Part shown: one piece after another, positions 33,704 through 43,178 of the stretch
Layout: each line of letters opens with the position of its first letter
Numbering within the stretch: the stretch's first letter is position 1
Source of the DNA: JAJEAO01 sp963667635
Lineage (GTDB): Bacteria > Acidobacteriota > Vicinamibacteria > Marinacidobacterales > Marinacidobacteraceae
Reading direction: 5' to 3'
Assembly: GCA_965232015.1 (NCBI GenBank)
Contig: OZ246946.1
Span: 248,001 to 312,000 of the forward strand
DNA: 64,000 bases
Notes under the pieces: generated by a model
Told to the model about the DNA's origin: nothing
The model's database searches: none
The model's input: the letters and a program-made list of their open reading frames with translations, nothing else
Position numbers and translations under genes: made by a program

Positions 33704-35494
33704 ATGGAAGCGAAGACCCTGAACCAGCTCCTCGCCGCCGCCTGCGCCCGGCACGACAAGCCCGACGCCCTCATGCACAAGGCCGACGGCGAGTGGAAGA
33801 ACATCTCGTCCGCCGAGTGGCTGGATGCAGCCCGCGACGTGGCGATGGGCCTCCACGCTTTCGGCGTGAAGAAGGGCGAGCGCGTGGTCCTGCTCTCCGA
33901 GAACCGCGTCGAGTGGTTCTTCGTGGAGGCCGGGCTCCAGATCCTCGGCGCCGTGACCGTGCCGATCTATCCCAGCCTGACCGCCGGCCAGGTGGCTTAC
34001 ATCGTCAACAACTCGGGGGCCCGGGTCGTCGTTTGTTCGACCGCCGAGCAGCAGGCCAAGGTCGCGGAGGTCCGCGACGAGCTCTCCACCGTGGAGGCCG
34101 TCTATTCGTTCGACGAGCCGACCATCGAGTCCAACGCCGAGTCGTGGACGGCGGTCACCGACGCCGGGAAGCGCGCCCGCGAGGCCGACCCCGGGGGTGC
34201 CGAGCGGCTCGCGGCGCAGGTCGAGGAGGACGACCTCGCGACCATCATCTATACCTCGGGCACGACCGGGGACCCCAAGGGGGTGATGCTGACCCAGGCG
34301 AACCTCCTGACCAACGCGATCGTGGGCGCCCGCACCATCGCAACGATCGACGAGGACGACATCGCGATGTCGGTCCTCCCCTACGCCCACGTGTTCGCCC
34401 GCATGGTGGCGCACTACCTCTACCCGCACCTGGGGGTCACGATCGCCATCGCCGAGAGCATGGACAACCTCGTCGCGAACATCGGCGAGGTGCGTCCCAC
34501 GGTCATGGCCTGCGTGCCGCGCTTCTACGAGAAGATGCGCGACCGGGTCATGGAGTCGGCGGCGGCCGGCAGCCCGGTGAAGCAGAAGATCTTCCACTGG
34601 GCGTTCCGGGTGGGCCACGCGGTGGGCCGTCACCGCCAGGACGGTACGGAGCCGTCCGGCTGGTTGGCGTTCCGCTACAAGGTGGCCACGAAGCTGGTGT
34701 TCAGCAAGCTGCACGCCCGTCTCGGTGGCCGGATGCGGCTGTTCGTCTCGGGCGGCGCCGCGCTGCCACGCGATGTGGCCGAGTTCTTCCTCGCCGCCGG
34801 CTGGCTGGTGATCGAGGGCTACGGCCTCACCGAGACCTCCCCCGTGATCAGCGTGAACCGGCCGAGCCGCTTCCGGTTCGGGACCGTGGGGCCGGTGGTC
34901 GAGGGCGTCGAGGTGCGCATCGCGGACGACGGCGAGATCCTCTGCCGCGGCCACAACATCATGAAGGGCTACTTCGGGAACGAGGCGGCCACCGCCGAGG
35001 CGATCCGCGACGGCTGGTTCCACACCGGCGACATCGGGGAGTTCGACGCGGACGGCTTCCTCCGGATCACCGACCGCAAGAAGGACCTGCTGGTGACCGC
35101 CGGGGGCAAGAATGTCGCGCCGCAGCCCATCGAGGGCAGGCTCAAGGCGAGCGCGCTGATCTCCGAGATCGTGATGGTGGGCGACGGCAAGCCCTATCTG
35201 TCGGCGCTCGTGGCGCCCGACTTCGCAGCGCTCGCCGCCTGGTGCGCCGATAACGGCGTCGCGGCGGACGGTCCCGAGGCGATGGCCGCCAGCAGCCGCG
35301 TGCGCGAGCAGCTCATGTCCGAGGTCGAGCGGCTCAGCGAGGGACTCGCCTCCTTCGAACGCGTGAAGAAGATCGCGGTGATCGCGGCGGAGTTCTCGAT
35401 CGAGACCGGCGAGCTGACCCCGACGCTGAAGGTGAAGCGACCGGTGGTCGCGAAGCGCTACGCCGACGTGATCGAGAACCTCTACGCGGCCTGA
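33704..35494 (+). CDS. Long-chain acyl-CoA synthetase (AMP-forming, FAA1-like)
   Basis: A 596-residue adenylate-forming enzyme that activates fatty acids to acyl-CoA. The P-loop is IIYTSGTTGDPKGVMLTQAN, followed by LPYAHVFAR, the adenine-binding EGYGLTETSPVISVN, the A8/hinge GWFHTGDIGEFDADGFLRI and TDRKKDLLVTAGGKNVAPQ. The final lysine lies in GELTPTLKVKR. The large size and the FARMVAHY segment fit long-chain (FAA1-type) rather than short-chain synthetases. ATG 33704 has GGAGG eleven bases upstream. It heads a plus-strand run with gatB, the uridine-kinase-like gene, mqnD and coaX. Confidence 0.9.
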   Translation: MEAKTLNQLLAAACARHDKPDALMHKADGEWKNISSAEWLDAARDVAMGLHAFGVKKGERVVLLSENRVEWFFVEAGLQILGAVTVPIYPSLTAGQVAYIVNNSGARVVVCSTAEQQAKVAEVRDELSTVEAVYSFDEPTIESNAESWTAVTDAGKRAREADPGGAERLAAQVEEDDLATIIYTSGTTGDPKGVMLTQANLLTNAIVGARTIATIDEDDIAMSVLPYAHVFARMVAHYLYPHLGVTIAIAESMDNLVANIGEVRPTVMACVPRFYEKMRDRVMESAAAGSPVKQKIFHWAFRVGHAVGRHRQDGTEPSGWLAFRYKVATKLVFSKLHARLGGRMRLFVSGGAALPRDVAEFFLAAGWLVIEGYGLTETSPVISVNRPSRFRFGTVGPVVEGVEVRIADDGEILCRGHNIMKGYFGNEAATAEAIRDGWFHTGDIGEFDADGFLRITDRKKDLLVTAGGKNVAPQPIEGRLKASALISEIVMVGDGKPYLSALVAPDFAALAAWCADNGVAADGPEAMAASSRVREQLMSEVERLSEGLASFERVKKIAVIAAEFSIETGELTPTLKVKRPVVAKRYADVIENLYAA

Positions 35495-35555
35495 GGCACC
35501 TGGTCCCGCGTCTCCCGTCGCCCTCGCCGCCACCGGGGCGCGGATCACGCACTCC

Positions 35556-37049
35556 GTGACCACGGACCGGTTCGAAACCGTGATCGGGCTCGAAGTCCAC
35601 GTGCAGCTCGACACCCGGACCAAGCTGTTCTGCCCCTGCCGCAACACGTTCGGCGAGCCGCCCAACTCGCAGATCTGTCCGGTCTGTTACGGCCTCCCCG
35701 GGGCGCTTCCGGTTCCGAACCTCCGCGCCGTGGAACTCGCAGTCGTCGCGGCGCTCGCGCTCGACTGCGAGGTGGAGCCGGAGTCCATCTTCGAGCGGAA
35801 GAACTACTTCTACCCCGATCTGCCGAAGGGCTACCAGATCACCCAGTACGACAGGCCGATCGCCCGGCGCGGCGGCGTCCGGATCCAGGTGGGAGACGCG
35901 TCTCCGCGCATCATCCGCATTCACCGCATCCAGCTCGAGGAGGACGCCGGAAAGCTGGTCCACGACGGCTACCGGGGGTCGGAGGAAGGGAGCGGGGTGG
36001 ACTTCAACCGGGCCGGCGTCCCGCTCATCGAGATCGTGAGCGAGCCCGATCTTCGGTCCGCCGCCGAAGCGGGCGACTACGCCCGCACCCTCCGGCAGCG
36101 CATCGTCCACGCCGGGGTCTCCGACGCCGACATGGAGAAGGGCAACCTGCGGATGGACGGGAACATTTCGATCCGCCGCCGCGGGGATGCCGCTCTCGGC
36201 GCGAAGGTGGAGCTGAAGAACCTGAACTCCTTCCGCTATCTCGAGCGGGCGCTCGCCTACGAGGAGGTCCGTCAGCGGAGGATCCTCCGCTCCGGAGGCG
36301 TCGTGGTCCAGGAGACGCGCCTGTTCGACGAGGGCCAGGGCCGCAGCTTCGCCATGCGGTCCAAGGAGGAGGCGGCCGATTACCGCTACTTCCCCGACCC
36401 GGACCTGCCCCCGCTGCGGTTGCCGCCGGGGCTGGTGGAGTCCGCCCGCGCCGGACTCCCCGAGTTCCCGACCGACCGGGCCGCGCGCTTCGTCCGCGAC
36501 TACGGGATTCCGGAGGACGCCGCCCACCAGATCGCGGCGCGGCGCGGGCTCGCCTCGTACTTCGAGACTGTCGTCGAGGCGGCTGCGGGGTCCGGGACCC
36601 CGGCCCGCGACGTCGCGCCGGTCGCGGCGGCGTTCCTGACCACCGATGTCGTCGCGCGCGAGAAGCAGGACGGCGGCTTCCGCGCGCCGCCGCGCCCCCT
36701 CGGCCAACTGATGGCCCGCCTCGCCGACGGCCGGCTGCCCCGCAACGCGGTTCGGGATCTCTTCAACGCGCTCGCCGACCGCGGGGAGGATGCTCCCGAA
36801 CTCGATGCGCTGATCGCCGAGCTCGGGTTCGACCATTTCGCCGGCGGGGACCGCCTCGAGCGGGCGGCGGCGGAGGTTGTCGCGGCGTACCCCGACGAGG
36901 CGGCGGCCTACCGGTCCGGCAGGAAGAAGGTCATCGGCTTCCTCATGGGTCGGCTCCTGCGCGAACTCCGCGGCAAGGCGGACGCCCGGGCCGCCCGCTC
37001 CGCGCTCGAACGGGTGCTCGAAGGAGCGCCGGACTCCAGTACGGCCTGA
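35556..37049 (+). CDS. gatB: Aspartyl/glutamyl-tRNA amidotransferase subunit B
   Basis: A 497-residue subunit of GatCAB, which amidates misacylated Glu-tRNA-Gln or Asp-tRNA-Asn. Motifs: VIGLEVHVQLDTRTKLFCPC, QICPVCYGLPGALP, KNYFYPDLPKGYQITQYDRP, IQLEEDAGKLVHD, DFNRAGVPLIEIVSEPD, ELKNLNSFRYLERAL and DYRYFPDPDLPPL. The C-terminal YqeY-like tail is present (RKKVIGFLMGRLLREL). The last residues EGAPDSSTA are encoded by a copy of the palindromic repeat (37024-37045), so the natural C-terminus has been replaced or extended. GTG 35556 has no clear Shine-Dalgarno. Its TGA overlaps a CTG that probably starts the next gene. gatA and gatC are not in the window. Confidence 0.93.
   Translation: MTTDRFETVIGLEVHVQLDTRTKLFCPCRNTFGEPPNSQICPVCYGLPGALPVPNLRAVELAVVAALALDCEVEPESIFERKNYFYPDLPKGYQITQYDRPIARRGGVRIQVGDASPRIIRIHRIQLEEDAGKLVHDGYRGSEEGSGVDFNRAGVPLIEIVSEPDLRSAAEAGDYARTLRQRIVHAGVSDADMEKGNLRMDGNISIRRRGDAALGAKVELKNLNSFRYLERALAYEEVRQRRILRSGGVVVQETRLFDEGQGRSFAMRSKEEAADYRYFPDPDLPPLRLPPGLVESARAGLPEFPTDRAARFVRDYGIPEDAAHQIAARRGLASYFETVVEAAAGSGTPARDVAPVAAAFLTTDVVAREKQDGGFRAPPRPLGQLMARLADGRLPRNAVRDLFNALADRGEDAPELDALIAELGFDHFAGGDRLERAAAEVVAAYPDEAAAYRSGRKKVIGFLMGRLLRELRGKADARAARSALERVLEGAPDSSTA
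37024..37045 (+). repeat. Palindromic repeat inside the gatB 3' end
   Basis: GAGCGCCGGACTCCAGTACG, one mismatch from the dispersed core, encodes the last codons of gatB and abuts its stop. This shows the repeat can sit in coding sequence in frame. Confidence 0.75.
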
Positions 37050-37720
37050 CCGCGCTCGCGCCGCTCGTCGCCATCGCCGGCGCGAGCTGCACCGGAAAGA
37101 CCCGGTTCGCGCGGAAGCTGGCGGAGGCGCTCGCTCCCCGCCGCGCGGTGGCGCTGTCGCTCGACGACTACTACCGGGACACCTCGCACCTCACCCGCGC
37201 CGAACGCCGCCGGGTGAACTACGACGAGCCGGCGGCGTTCGCGCTCGACGCCTTCGTCACCGATCTGCGGGCGGTTCGTCGGGGCGGCATCGCGCCGCGG
37301 CGCCGCTACGACTTCGCGACCGGCGCCGCCCGGACCGACGGCGCGCTGGGACCGGCGGACATCGTGCTCGCCGAAGGACTGTTCGCCCTCCGCGAGCCGC
37401 GGATCGCCGAGGCCGCCAACCTCCGCATCCTCCTCGAAGGGGACGACGACCGCCTCCTCGCGCGGCGCGTCACCCGGGACGGCGCCGAGCGCGCCTACAG
37501 CCCGGAGGAGGTCGAGGAGCGTTTCCGGAGCACCGTGATCCCGTCGCAGCGCCGGTTCCTCCGCGGTGCGGCGGAGGGGGCCGATCTGGTGTTCCCGATG
37601 GACTGGGGCAGCCGCGATGTCGCACTCGCCGCCTTCCGTCTCCTTCCTTCGGATGGCCGCGGCGGGGATACTTGCGGCCGGAGACGACCCCGCCAGCCCC
37701 GGAAAGGACTCAATCCGTGA
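37046..37720 (+). CDS. Uridine kinase-like P-loop kinase with apparent CTG start
   Basis: A P-loop kinase of the uridine kinase/phosphoribulokinase type. The Walker A sequence AIAGASCTGKTRFARKLA is at 37073-37126; LSLDDYYRDTSHL follows, then NYDEPAAFALDAF, RRRYDFATGAART and the Walker B-like DIVLAEGLFALREP. Uridine kinase makes UMP or CMP from nucleosides. The frame has no ATG, GTG or TTG upstream of 37148, and starting there would remove the P-loop. CTG 37046, overlapping the gatB TGA, would restore a complete 224-residue protein. The stop overlaps the mqnD GTG (GTGA). Confidence 0.7.
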   Translation: MTALAPLVAIAGASCTGKTRFARKLAEALAPRRAVALSLDDYYRDTSHLTRAERRRVNYDEPAAFALDAFVTDLRAVRRGGIAPRRRYDFATGAARTDGALGPADIVLAEGLFALREPRIAEAANLRILLEGDDDRLLARRVTRDGAERAYSPEEVEERFRSTVIPSQRRFLRGAAEGADLVFPMDWGSRDVALAAFRLLPSDGRGGDTCGRRRPRQPRKGLNP

Positions 37721-38553
37721 CCGCCCCCATCCTTCGCATCGGGCACAGCCCCGATCCCGACGACGCCTTCATGTTCTGCGCCCTCGCCCACGGCGCGGTC
37801 CGGATCCGCGACTACGAAGTCGAGCACGTCCTCGAGGACATCGAGAGCCTGAACCGGCGGGCGATGCGGGGCGACCTCCCGATCACCGCGATCTCGGCCC
37901 ACGCCTACCTCTCGGTGGCGGACCGCTACTGGATCATGGCGTCGGGCGCGAGCATGGGCGAGAACTACGGTCCGGTGGTCGTGAGCCGCCGTCCCGGAAG
38001 CCTCGCCGACCTCGTCGGCCGCCGGGTCGCGATCCCCGGCCCGCGGACCACCGCCGCGCTGCTGGCGCGCTGCTACATCGGCGACTTCGAACCGGTCGTC
38101 GTCCCCTTCGACGAGATCTTCGACGCGGTGGACGAGGGCCGCGCCGAGGCCGGGGTGGTGATCCACGAGGGGCAGCTCACCTACGGCGCGCGCGGCTACC
38201 ACCTGCTCTCCGACTTCGGCGTCCGCTGGGAGGAGGAGTGCGGTCTGCCGCTCCCGCTCGGGCTCGATGTGGTGCGCCGGGATCTCGGCCGGGAACTCGC
38301 GACCGAAGTGAACCGGGCGATGCGCGACAGCATCGACTGGGCCTACGCCAACGAGGACGAGGCGCTCGACTACGCGCTGCAGTTCGGGCGCGGGCTCGAG
38401 CGCGAGCTGGGACGACGTTTCGTCAAGATGTACGTCTCGGCGCTCACCCGGGACATGGGAGACGCCGGCGAGGCGGCGCTCAGGCGATTGTTCGCGATGG
38501 CCGCGGAGGCGGGCGTCGTCGAGGAAGCCCCCGACTTCACGCTGATCCGGTAA
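37717..38553 (+). CDS. mqnD: 1,4-dihydroxy-6-naphthoate synthase-like protein (MqnD)
   Basis: A 278-residue protein of the periplasmic-binding-like fold used by MqnA/MqnD. It aligns well by memory with MqnD: RIGHSPDPDDAFMFCALAHG, VEHVLEDIESLNRRAMRGDLP, ITAISAHAYLSVADRYWIM, NYGPVVVSRRP, VAIPGPRTTAALL, AGVVIHEGQLTY and EEECGLPLPLGL. MqnD converts cyclic dehypoxanthinyl futalosine to 1,4-dihydroxy-6-naphthoate in menaquinone synthesis. The first motif has DPDD where MqnD has CPND. GGAAAGGA lies eight bases before GTG 37717. No other mqn gene is in the window, so a related binding function remains possible. Confidence 0.75.
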   Translation: MTAPILRIGHSPDPDDAFMFCALAHGAVRIRDYEVEHVLEDIESLNRRAMRGDLPITAISAHAYLSVADRYWIMASGASMGENYGPVVVSRRPGSLADLVGRRVAIPGPRTTAALLARCYIGDFEPVVVPFDEIFDAVDEGRAEAGVVIHEGQLTYGARGYHLLSDFGVRWEEECGLPLPLGLDVVRRDLGRELATEVNRAMRDSIDWAYANEDEALDYALQFGRGLERELGRRFVKMYVSALTRDMGDAGEAALRRLFAMAAEAGVVEEAPDFTLIR

Positions 38554-38596
38554 CGGCCGCCCGCGCCGAAGGGCAAGGAGTAAGGAAGAGATCGCC

Positions 38597-39388
38597 ATGC
38601 TGCTCGCGTTCGACGTCGGCAACACCAAGACGGCGATCGGGCTCCACGACGGCGGGCAGTGGGTCCACGCCTGGCGGGTGTCCACCCGGCCCGGCCGGCT
38701 CCCGGACGAAATGGCGGTGCAGCTCGACGGGCTCCTCCGCCTCGCCGGACACTCGCGGGAGCGGATCGTCCGGCTGGCGGCGGCGAGCGTCGTGCCGGCG
38801 GTGACCGGCGCGCTCCGGGATCTCTCCGAACGGCGCTTCGGGAGTCCGCTCTTCGTGCTCGACCACCGGACCGCGCACGGCATCACCCTCGCGGTGGAGA
38901 CCCCCGAGGACACCGGGCCCGACCGGATCGCGAACACGATCGCCGTCCACCACCACCACGGCGTGGACGCCATCGTGCTCGACGCCGGGACGGCGCTGAC
39001 CTTCGATGTGATCTCGCGCGACGGCGAGTACCGGGGCGGAGCGATCGCCCCCGGGCTCGGGGTTTCGGCGGAGGCGCTCGTCGGACGCACCGCCCGCCTG
39101 CCGCGGATCGAGCTGAAGCCGCCGAAGCGCGTCGTCGGCCGGGACACGGTGTCGGCGCTCCGCTCGGGGCTCGTCCTCGGGTGGACCGGCATGGTCCGCG
39201 AGATGGTCCGGTTGCTCCGCGCCGAGGTCGGCGGCGAGCCGCTGGTGATCGCCACCGGCGGCGCCGCCCGTCAGGTCGCGGACTGGAGCGGGGTGGTGGA
39301 CCGGGTGGACGAGCGCCTCACGCTCGAGGGCGTCCGCCTCGCCTGGTCCCGGGACCGCGCCGGGAAGCCGGGGAGCGCCGTTACCTGA
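38597..39388 (+). CDS. coaX: Type III pantothenate kinase
   Basis: A 263-residue ASKHA-fold kinase that phosphorylates pantothenate, the first step of coenzyme A synthesis. It starts MLLAFDVGNTKTAIGLHDG (phosphate 1 loop), with TGPDRIANTIAV, the catalytic region IVLDAGTALTFDVIS, GGAIAPGLGVSAEAL and LVIATGGAARQV. Length is normal for CoaX. ATG 38597 follows AAGGAGTAAGGAAG, a good ribosome-binding region. It ends the plus-strand metabolic run and overlaps the convergent DUF4013 gene by eight bases. Confidence 0.93.
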   Translation: MLLAFDVGNTKTAIGLHDGGQWVHAWRVSTRPGRLPDEMAVQLDGLLRLAGHSRERIVRLAAASVVPAVTGALRDLSERRFGSPLFVLDHRTAHGITLAVETPEDTGPDRIANTIAVHHHHGVDAIVLDAGTALTFDVISRDGEYRGGAIAPGLGVSAEALVGRTARLPRIELKPPKRVVGRDTVSALRSGLVLGWTGMVREMVRLLRAEVGGEPLVIATGGAARQVADWSGVVDRVDERLTLEGVRLAWSRDRAGKPGSAVT

Positions 39389-40154
39389 CGCGAACCCCGG
39401 CGAGTCGCCCGACCTGGCCGATCGCGGCGCCGAAGGTCGCGAACTGCCAGAACATCCCCGGGATCACCCCGACGATGCACAGCACGATCGAGAGATCCCC
39501 GAGGATCGCGATGAAGATGAGGGTGAGGAGCAGGAAGAAGTAGTTCCCGCGGGCCCGGCGGACGTTGTCGAAGGCGTCCCCGAACGCGAATCCGGAGCCC
39601 AGCGATCCGGTGGCGGCGAGGTTCATCAGGTTGGCCGGGAGGATGCCCTTCGCGAGGAGCACCGTCATCATGAGCAGGAAGAGGGAGAAGAGCCCGATCA
39701 GCGCGCCGACGACCATCAGGCCGGGGGCGTCGTCGGCTTCGCCGAACCCGATGAGCATGCCCCCGAAAGCGAGGAGCGCCAACCCGACCGCGACCGCGAC
39801 CACGATGTGGACGACGATCACGATGGCGGCCTTGAGCCCGTCCATCAGGATGCCTCCGAACTCGTCCCCCCAGTCCGGCATGGGATGCTCGTCGCCCCGC
39901 ATCACGCCGCGGGCGGTGCGGAGCCCGAACCCGAGCAGCAGGAACAATCCGAGCCCGAGGAACGGGATGAGCAGCACCGCGACGCACCCCACCAGGAACT
40001 TGCCGAGGGCGTGCGGATCGCGAAACGCCGTCCCCAGGACGCTGGAGAAATCGAACCGGCCGGAGGCGTCGTCGGCTGGCGGCGGCGCGCCGGGTTCGGG
40101 GGGTGGTGGGGGAGCGCCCGGCGAGGAGCCCTGGGTGGCGGATGCGTCGTTCAC
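39381..40154 (-). CDS. DUF4013-like membrane protein
   Basis: A 257-residue integral membrane protein. A Pro/Ala-rich cytoplasmic tail (GAPPPPPEPGAPPPADDASG) is followed by FDFSSVLGTAFRDPHALGKF, the characteristic start of DUF4013-type proteins, then four to six hydrophobic segments including VGCVAVLLIPFLGLGLFLLL and FFLLLTLIFIAILGDLSIVL. A polar loop with PMPDWGDEFGGILMDGLKA is typical of the family. Its function is unknown. GTG 40154 has AAAGGA ten bases upstream. It points toward coaX and overlaps its 3' end. Confidence 0.7.
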   Translation of the reverse strand: MNDASATQGSSPGAPPPPPEPGAPPPADDASGRFDFSSVLGTAFRDPHALGKFLVGCVAVLLIPFLGLGLFLLLGFGLRTARGVMRGDEHPMPDWGDEFGGILMDGLKAAIVIVVHIVVAVAVGLALLAFGGMLIGFGEADDAPGLMVVGALIGLFSLFLLMMTVLLAKGILPANLMNLAATGSLGSGFAFGDAFDNVRRARGNYFFLLLTLIFIAILGDLSIVLCIVGVIPGMFWQFATFGAAIGQVGRLAGVRVR

Positions 40155-40443
40155 TTCGAATGGTCCTTTCGGGGCGTCCGCCCCGGTATCCTTTCCTGCT
40201 TCGCTCTGAATCAGGCTGTGGACAAAGTCACGCGGCCCGGTTCTCCCGGCAGGGCTCGAGCGGCGATGTAACCGGGCTGGCCCCCACCGGGAGAACTGGC
40301 GCGCCCCTCCGCTACGCTCCGGGCCGCTGTTCGTTGCGCATCGGTCGAAAGACGGTGCGGTCTTCCTCCCTCGCGCGCCTGGTCAGCCGGGTGCCTCACC
40401 GCTCTCGGCGCTCACGCGACTTCATCCACAGCCTCTTACGCAA
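40155..40443. other. Intergenic gap with one copy of the second repeat family
   Basis: Divergent promoter region between the DUF4013 and aconitase genes. GGCCCCCACCGGGAGAACTG at 40279-40298 matches the copies at 8888-8907 and, reversed, near 46702-46722. No RNA or small gene is recognised. Confidence 0.5.
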
Positions 40444-43149
40444 ATGCTACGGAATCCGTTCAACTCCCTCGAAACTCACGAAACCCCCGACGGCCCGGCG
40501 CGGATCTACGCGCTCGACGCCCTCGAGCGGGCCGGTCTCGGTTCCCTGTCGCGGCTCCCGTTCTCGATCCGCGTTCTCCTCGAGTGCCTGCTGCGCAACG
40601 AGGACGGCCGCACCGTCACCGAGGACGACGTGGCCGGGCTCATCGCATGGGACGGCAAGAGCCCGTCCCGGCGGGAGGTTCCGTTCCGCCCCGCCCGGGT
40701 CGTCCTGCAGGACTTCACCGGGGTTCCGGCGCTCGTGGATCTCGCGGCGATGCGGTCGGCCCTCGCCCGCATGGGTGGCGATCCGTCCCGGATCAATCCG
40801 AAGGCGCCGGTGGATCTCGTCATTGATCACTCGGTCGTCGTGGACGCCTTCGGCAGCCCGATGGCGCACCGCGAAAACGCGAAGCGCGAGTTCGAGCGGA
40901 ACCAGGAGCGCTACCGGTTCCTGCGGTGGGGCCAGAAGGCGTTCTCGCGCTTCCGCGTGGTCCCGCCCGCGACCGGGATCGTCCACCAGGTGAACCTCGA
41001 GCTGCTCGCCAAGGTGGTCGTCGCCGACGGGAAAGGGGACGAGCGGGTCCTGTTCCCCGACACCCTGGTGGGGACCGACTCCCACACCACCATGATCAAC
41101 GGTCTCGGCGTCCTCGGCTGGGGCGTCGGCGGGATCGAGGCGGAAGCCGCGATGCTCGGCCAGCCCTGCTACCTGATCACGCCGCGCGTCGTCGGGTTCC
41201 GGCTGTCGGGCGAACTTGCGGAAGGCGTCACCGCGACCGACCTCGTCCTCACGATCACCGAGCGCCTGCGCGCTCACGGCGTCGTCGAGAGCTTCGTCGA
41301 ATTCTTCGGCGAGGGGCTCGCGCAGATCTCCCTCTCGGATCGCGCCACCGTCGCCAACATGGCGCCCGAGTACGGGGCCACCATGGGGTTCTTCCCGGTG
41401 GACGCCGAGACGCTCGCCTACCTCCGCCGCACCGGCCGCACCGACGAGGAAGTGGATCGGGTGGAGGCCTACACGAAGCGGCAGGGTCTCTTCCGCACCG
41501 ACGAGACCCCGGACCCCGAGTACTCGGATGTCCTCGATCTCGACCTCGGTTCGGTGGTTCCGAGCCTCGCCGGACCCAAGCGGCCGCAGGACCGGGTGGC
41601 GCTCTCCGACATGAAGCGCGCGTTCCGCGAGTCGCTCAGCGCGCCGGTGGGCGCGAGCGGCTTCGGACTCGCGGCGGACGAGCTGGGCCGCACCGCGAAC
41701 GCCGGGAACGGCGCCAACCTCGGCCACGGCGCCGTCGTCATCGCAGCGATCACCTCCTGCACGAACACATCGAACGCCGGCGTCATGCTGGCGGCCGGCC
41801 TGCTGGCGCGCAAGGCGGTGGAGCGGGGGCTGCTGACGCCTTCCCACGTGAAGACCTCGCTGGCGCCCGGCTCCAAGGCGGTCACCGAGTACCTGCAGGA
41901 GGCGGGACTGCTCGGCCCGCTCGCCGATCTGGGCTTCCACCTCGTCGGCTACGGCTGCACCACCTGCATCGGGAACAGCGGCCCGCTTCCGGAGGCCGTG
42001 GACCAGGCGATCCACGGCGCCGATCTGGTGGCGGCGTCGGTCCTCTCCGGCAATCGGAACTTCGAGGGCCGGGTCCACGCGAGCGTGCGCGCGAACTACC
42101 TCGCCTCGCCACCGCTGGTGGTCGCCTATGCGCTCGCCGGGACGGTGGACATCAATCTGACGACCGAACCGCTCGGGAGGGATGCGAACGGCGACGCGGT
42201 CTACCTGCGCGACCTCTGGCCGAGCAGCGACGAGGTCAGCGCCGCGCTCGACCGGGCGCTCCGGCCGGAGACGTTCCGGCGGATGTACGGGAACGTCTGG
42301 AACGGCAACCCGACCTGGAACGAGATCCCGGTGGACGCCTCCGAGCTCTACCCTTGGGACGAGACCTCCACCTACATCCAGGAGCCCCCGTTCTTCGAGG
42401 GGATGAGCGTCGCCCCGTCCGCCCCCGCCGATGTGGAAGATGCGCGCATCCTTGTTCTATGTGGGGATTCGGTCACCACCGACCACATCTCCCCGGCGGG
42501 ATCCATCGCCGGCGACGCGCCCGCCGCCGCGTATCTGGAGGACCGCGGCGTCTCCCGGCGCGATTTCAACTCCTACGGCTCCCGGCGCGGGAACGATCGG
42601 ATCATGCTGCGCGGCACGTTCGCGAACATCCGGTTCCGCAACGAGCTGGTGCCCGGGGTAGAGGGCGGCTTCACCGTCCACCACCCGTCGGGAGAGCGGA
42701 CGACGATCTTCGAGGCGGCGCGCCGCTACCGGGAGGAAGGCGCTCCGCTCGTCATCCTCGCCGGCAGGGAGTACGGCACCGGATCCTCCCGGGACTGGGC
42801 CGCGAAGGGCACCCTCCTCCTCGGCGTGCGCGCCGTGATCGCGGAGAGCTTCGAGCGCATCCACCGCAGCAACCTGGTCGGCATGGGAGTGCTCCCTCTC
42901 GAGTTCCCGGAGGGGGAGAGCGCGGCCTCGCTCGGCCTCCGGGGCGACGAGACGATCCGGATCACCGGCGTCGCCAACGGGCTCGCCCCGGGAACGGAGC
43001 TCGAGGTGACCGCCACGGCGGCCGACGGCTCCACCCGGACGTTCAGCGCCCGCTGCCGCCTCGACTCGGCCGTCGAGGTGGACTACTACCGCAACGGCGG
43101 CATCCTCCCCACCGTCCTCCGCGAGCTCGCCAGCGGCCGCCCGGACTAG
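40444..43149 (+). CDS. acnA: Aconitate hydratase A
   Basis: A 901-residue aconitase of the AcnA/IRP1 type that isomerises citrate and isocitrate in the TCA cycle. Substrate and cluster residues are present: VLQDFTGVPALVDLAAMR, LVIDHSVVVDAFG, TDSHTTMINGLGVLGWGVGG, the cluster ligand SCTNTSN near residue 439 and GYGCTTCIGNSGPLPE with two more cysteines near residue 505. The swivelling C-terminal domain contains GDSVTTDHISPAGSI, FNSYGSRRGND, GREYGTGSSRDWAAKG and ESFERIHRSNLVGMGVLP. The length and all motifs are normal. A 6-bp hairpin (43141-43156) overlaps the stop. Repeats follow immediately. Confidence 0.95.
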   Translation: MLRNPFNSLETHETPDGPARIYALDALERAGLGSLSRLPFSIRVLLECLLRNEDGRTVTEDDVAGLIAWDGKSPSRREVPFRPARVVLQDFTGVPALVDLAAMRSALARMGGDPSRINPKAPVDLVIDHSVVVDAFGSPMAHRENAKREFERNQERYRFLRWGQKAFSRFRVVPPATGIVHQVNLELLAKVVVADGKGDERVLFPDTLVGTDSHTTMINGLGVLGWGVGGIEAEAAMLGQPCYLITPRVVGFRLSGELAEGVTATDLVLTITERLRAHGVVESFVEFFGEGLAQISLSDRATVANMAPEYGATMGFFPVDAETLAYLRRTGRTDEEVDRVEAYTKRQGLFRTDETPDPEYSDVLDLDLGSVVPSLAGPKRPQDRVALSDMKRAFRESLSAPVGASGFGLAADELGRTANAGNGANLGHGAVVIAAITSCTNTSNAGVMLAAGLLARKAVERGLLTPSHVKTSLAPGSKAVTEYLQEAGLLGPLADLGFHLVGYGCTTCIGNSGPLPEAVDQAIHGADLVAASVLSGNRNFEGRVHASVRANYLASPPLVVAYALAGTVDINLTTEPLGRDANGDAVYLRDLWPSSDEVSAALDRALRPETFRRMYGNVWNGNPTWNEIPVDASELYPWDETSTYIQEPPFFEGMSVAPSAPADVEDARILVLCGDSVTTDHISPAGSIAGDAPAAAYLEDRGVSRRDFNSYGSRRGNDRIMLRGTFANIRFRNELVPGVEGGFTVHHPSGERTTIFEAARRYREEGAPLVILAGREYGTGSSRDWAAKGTLLLGVRAVIAESFERIHRSNLVGMGVLPLEFPEGESAASLGLRGDETIRITGVANGLAPGTELEVTATAADGSTRTFSARCRLDSAVEVDYYRNGGILPTVLRELASGRPD

Positions 43150-43178
43150 CGTCCGGCGCGGCCGCTGGCGAGCGCGTG

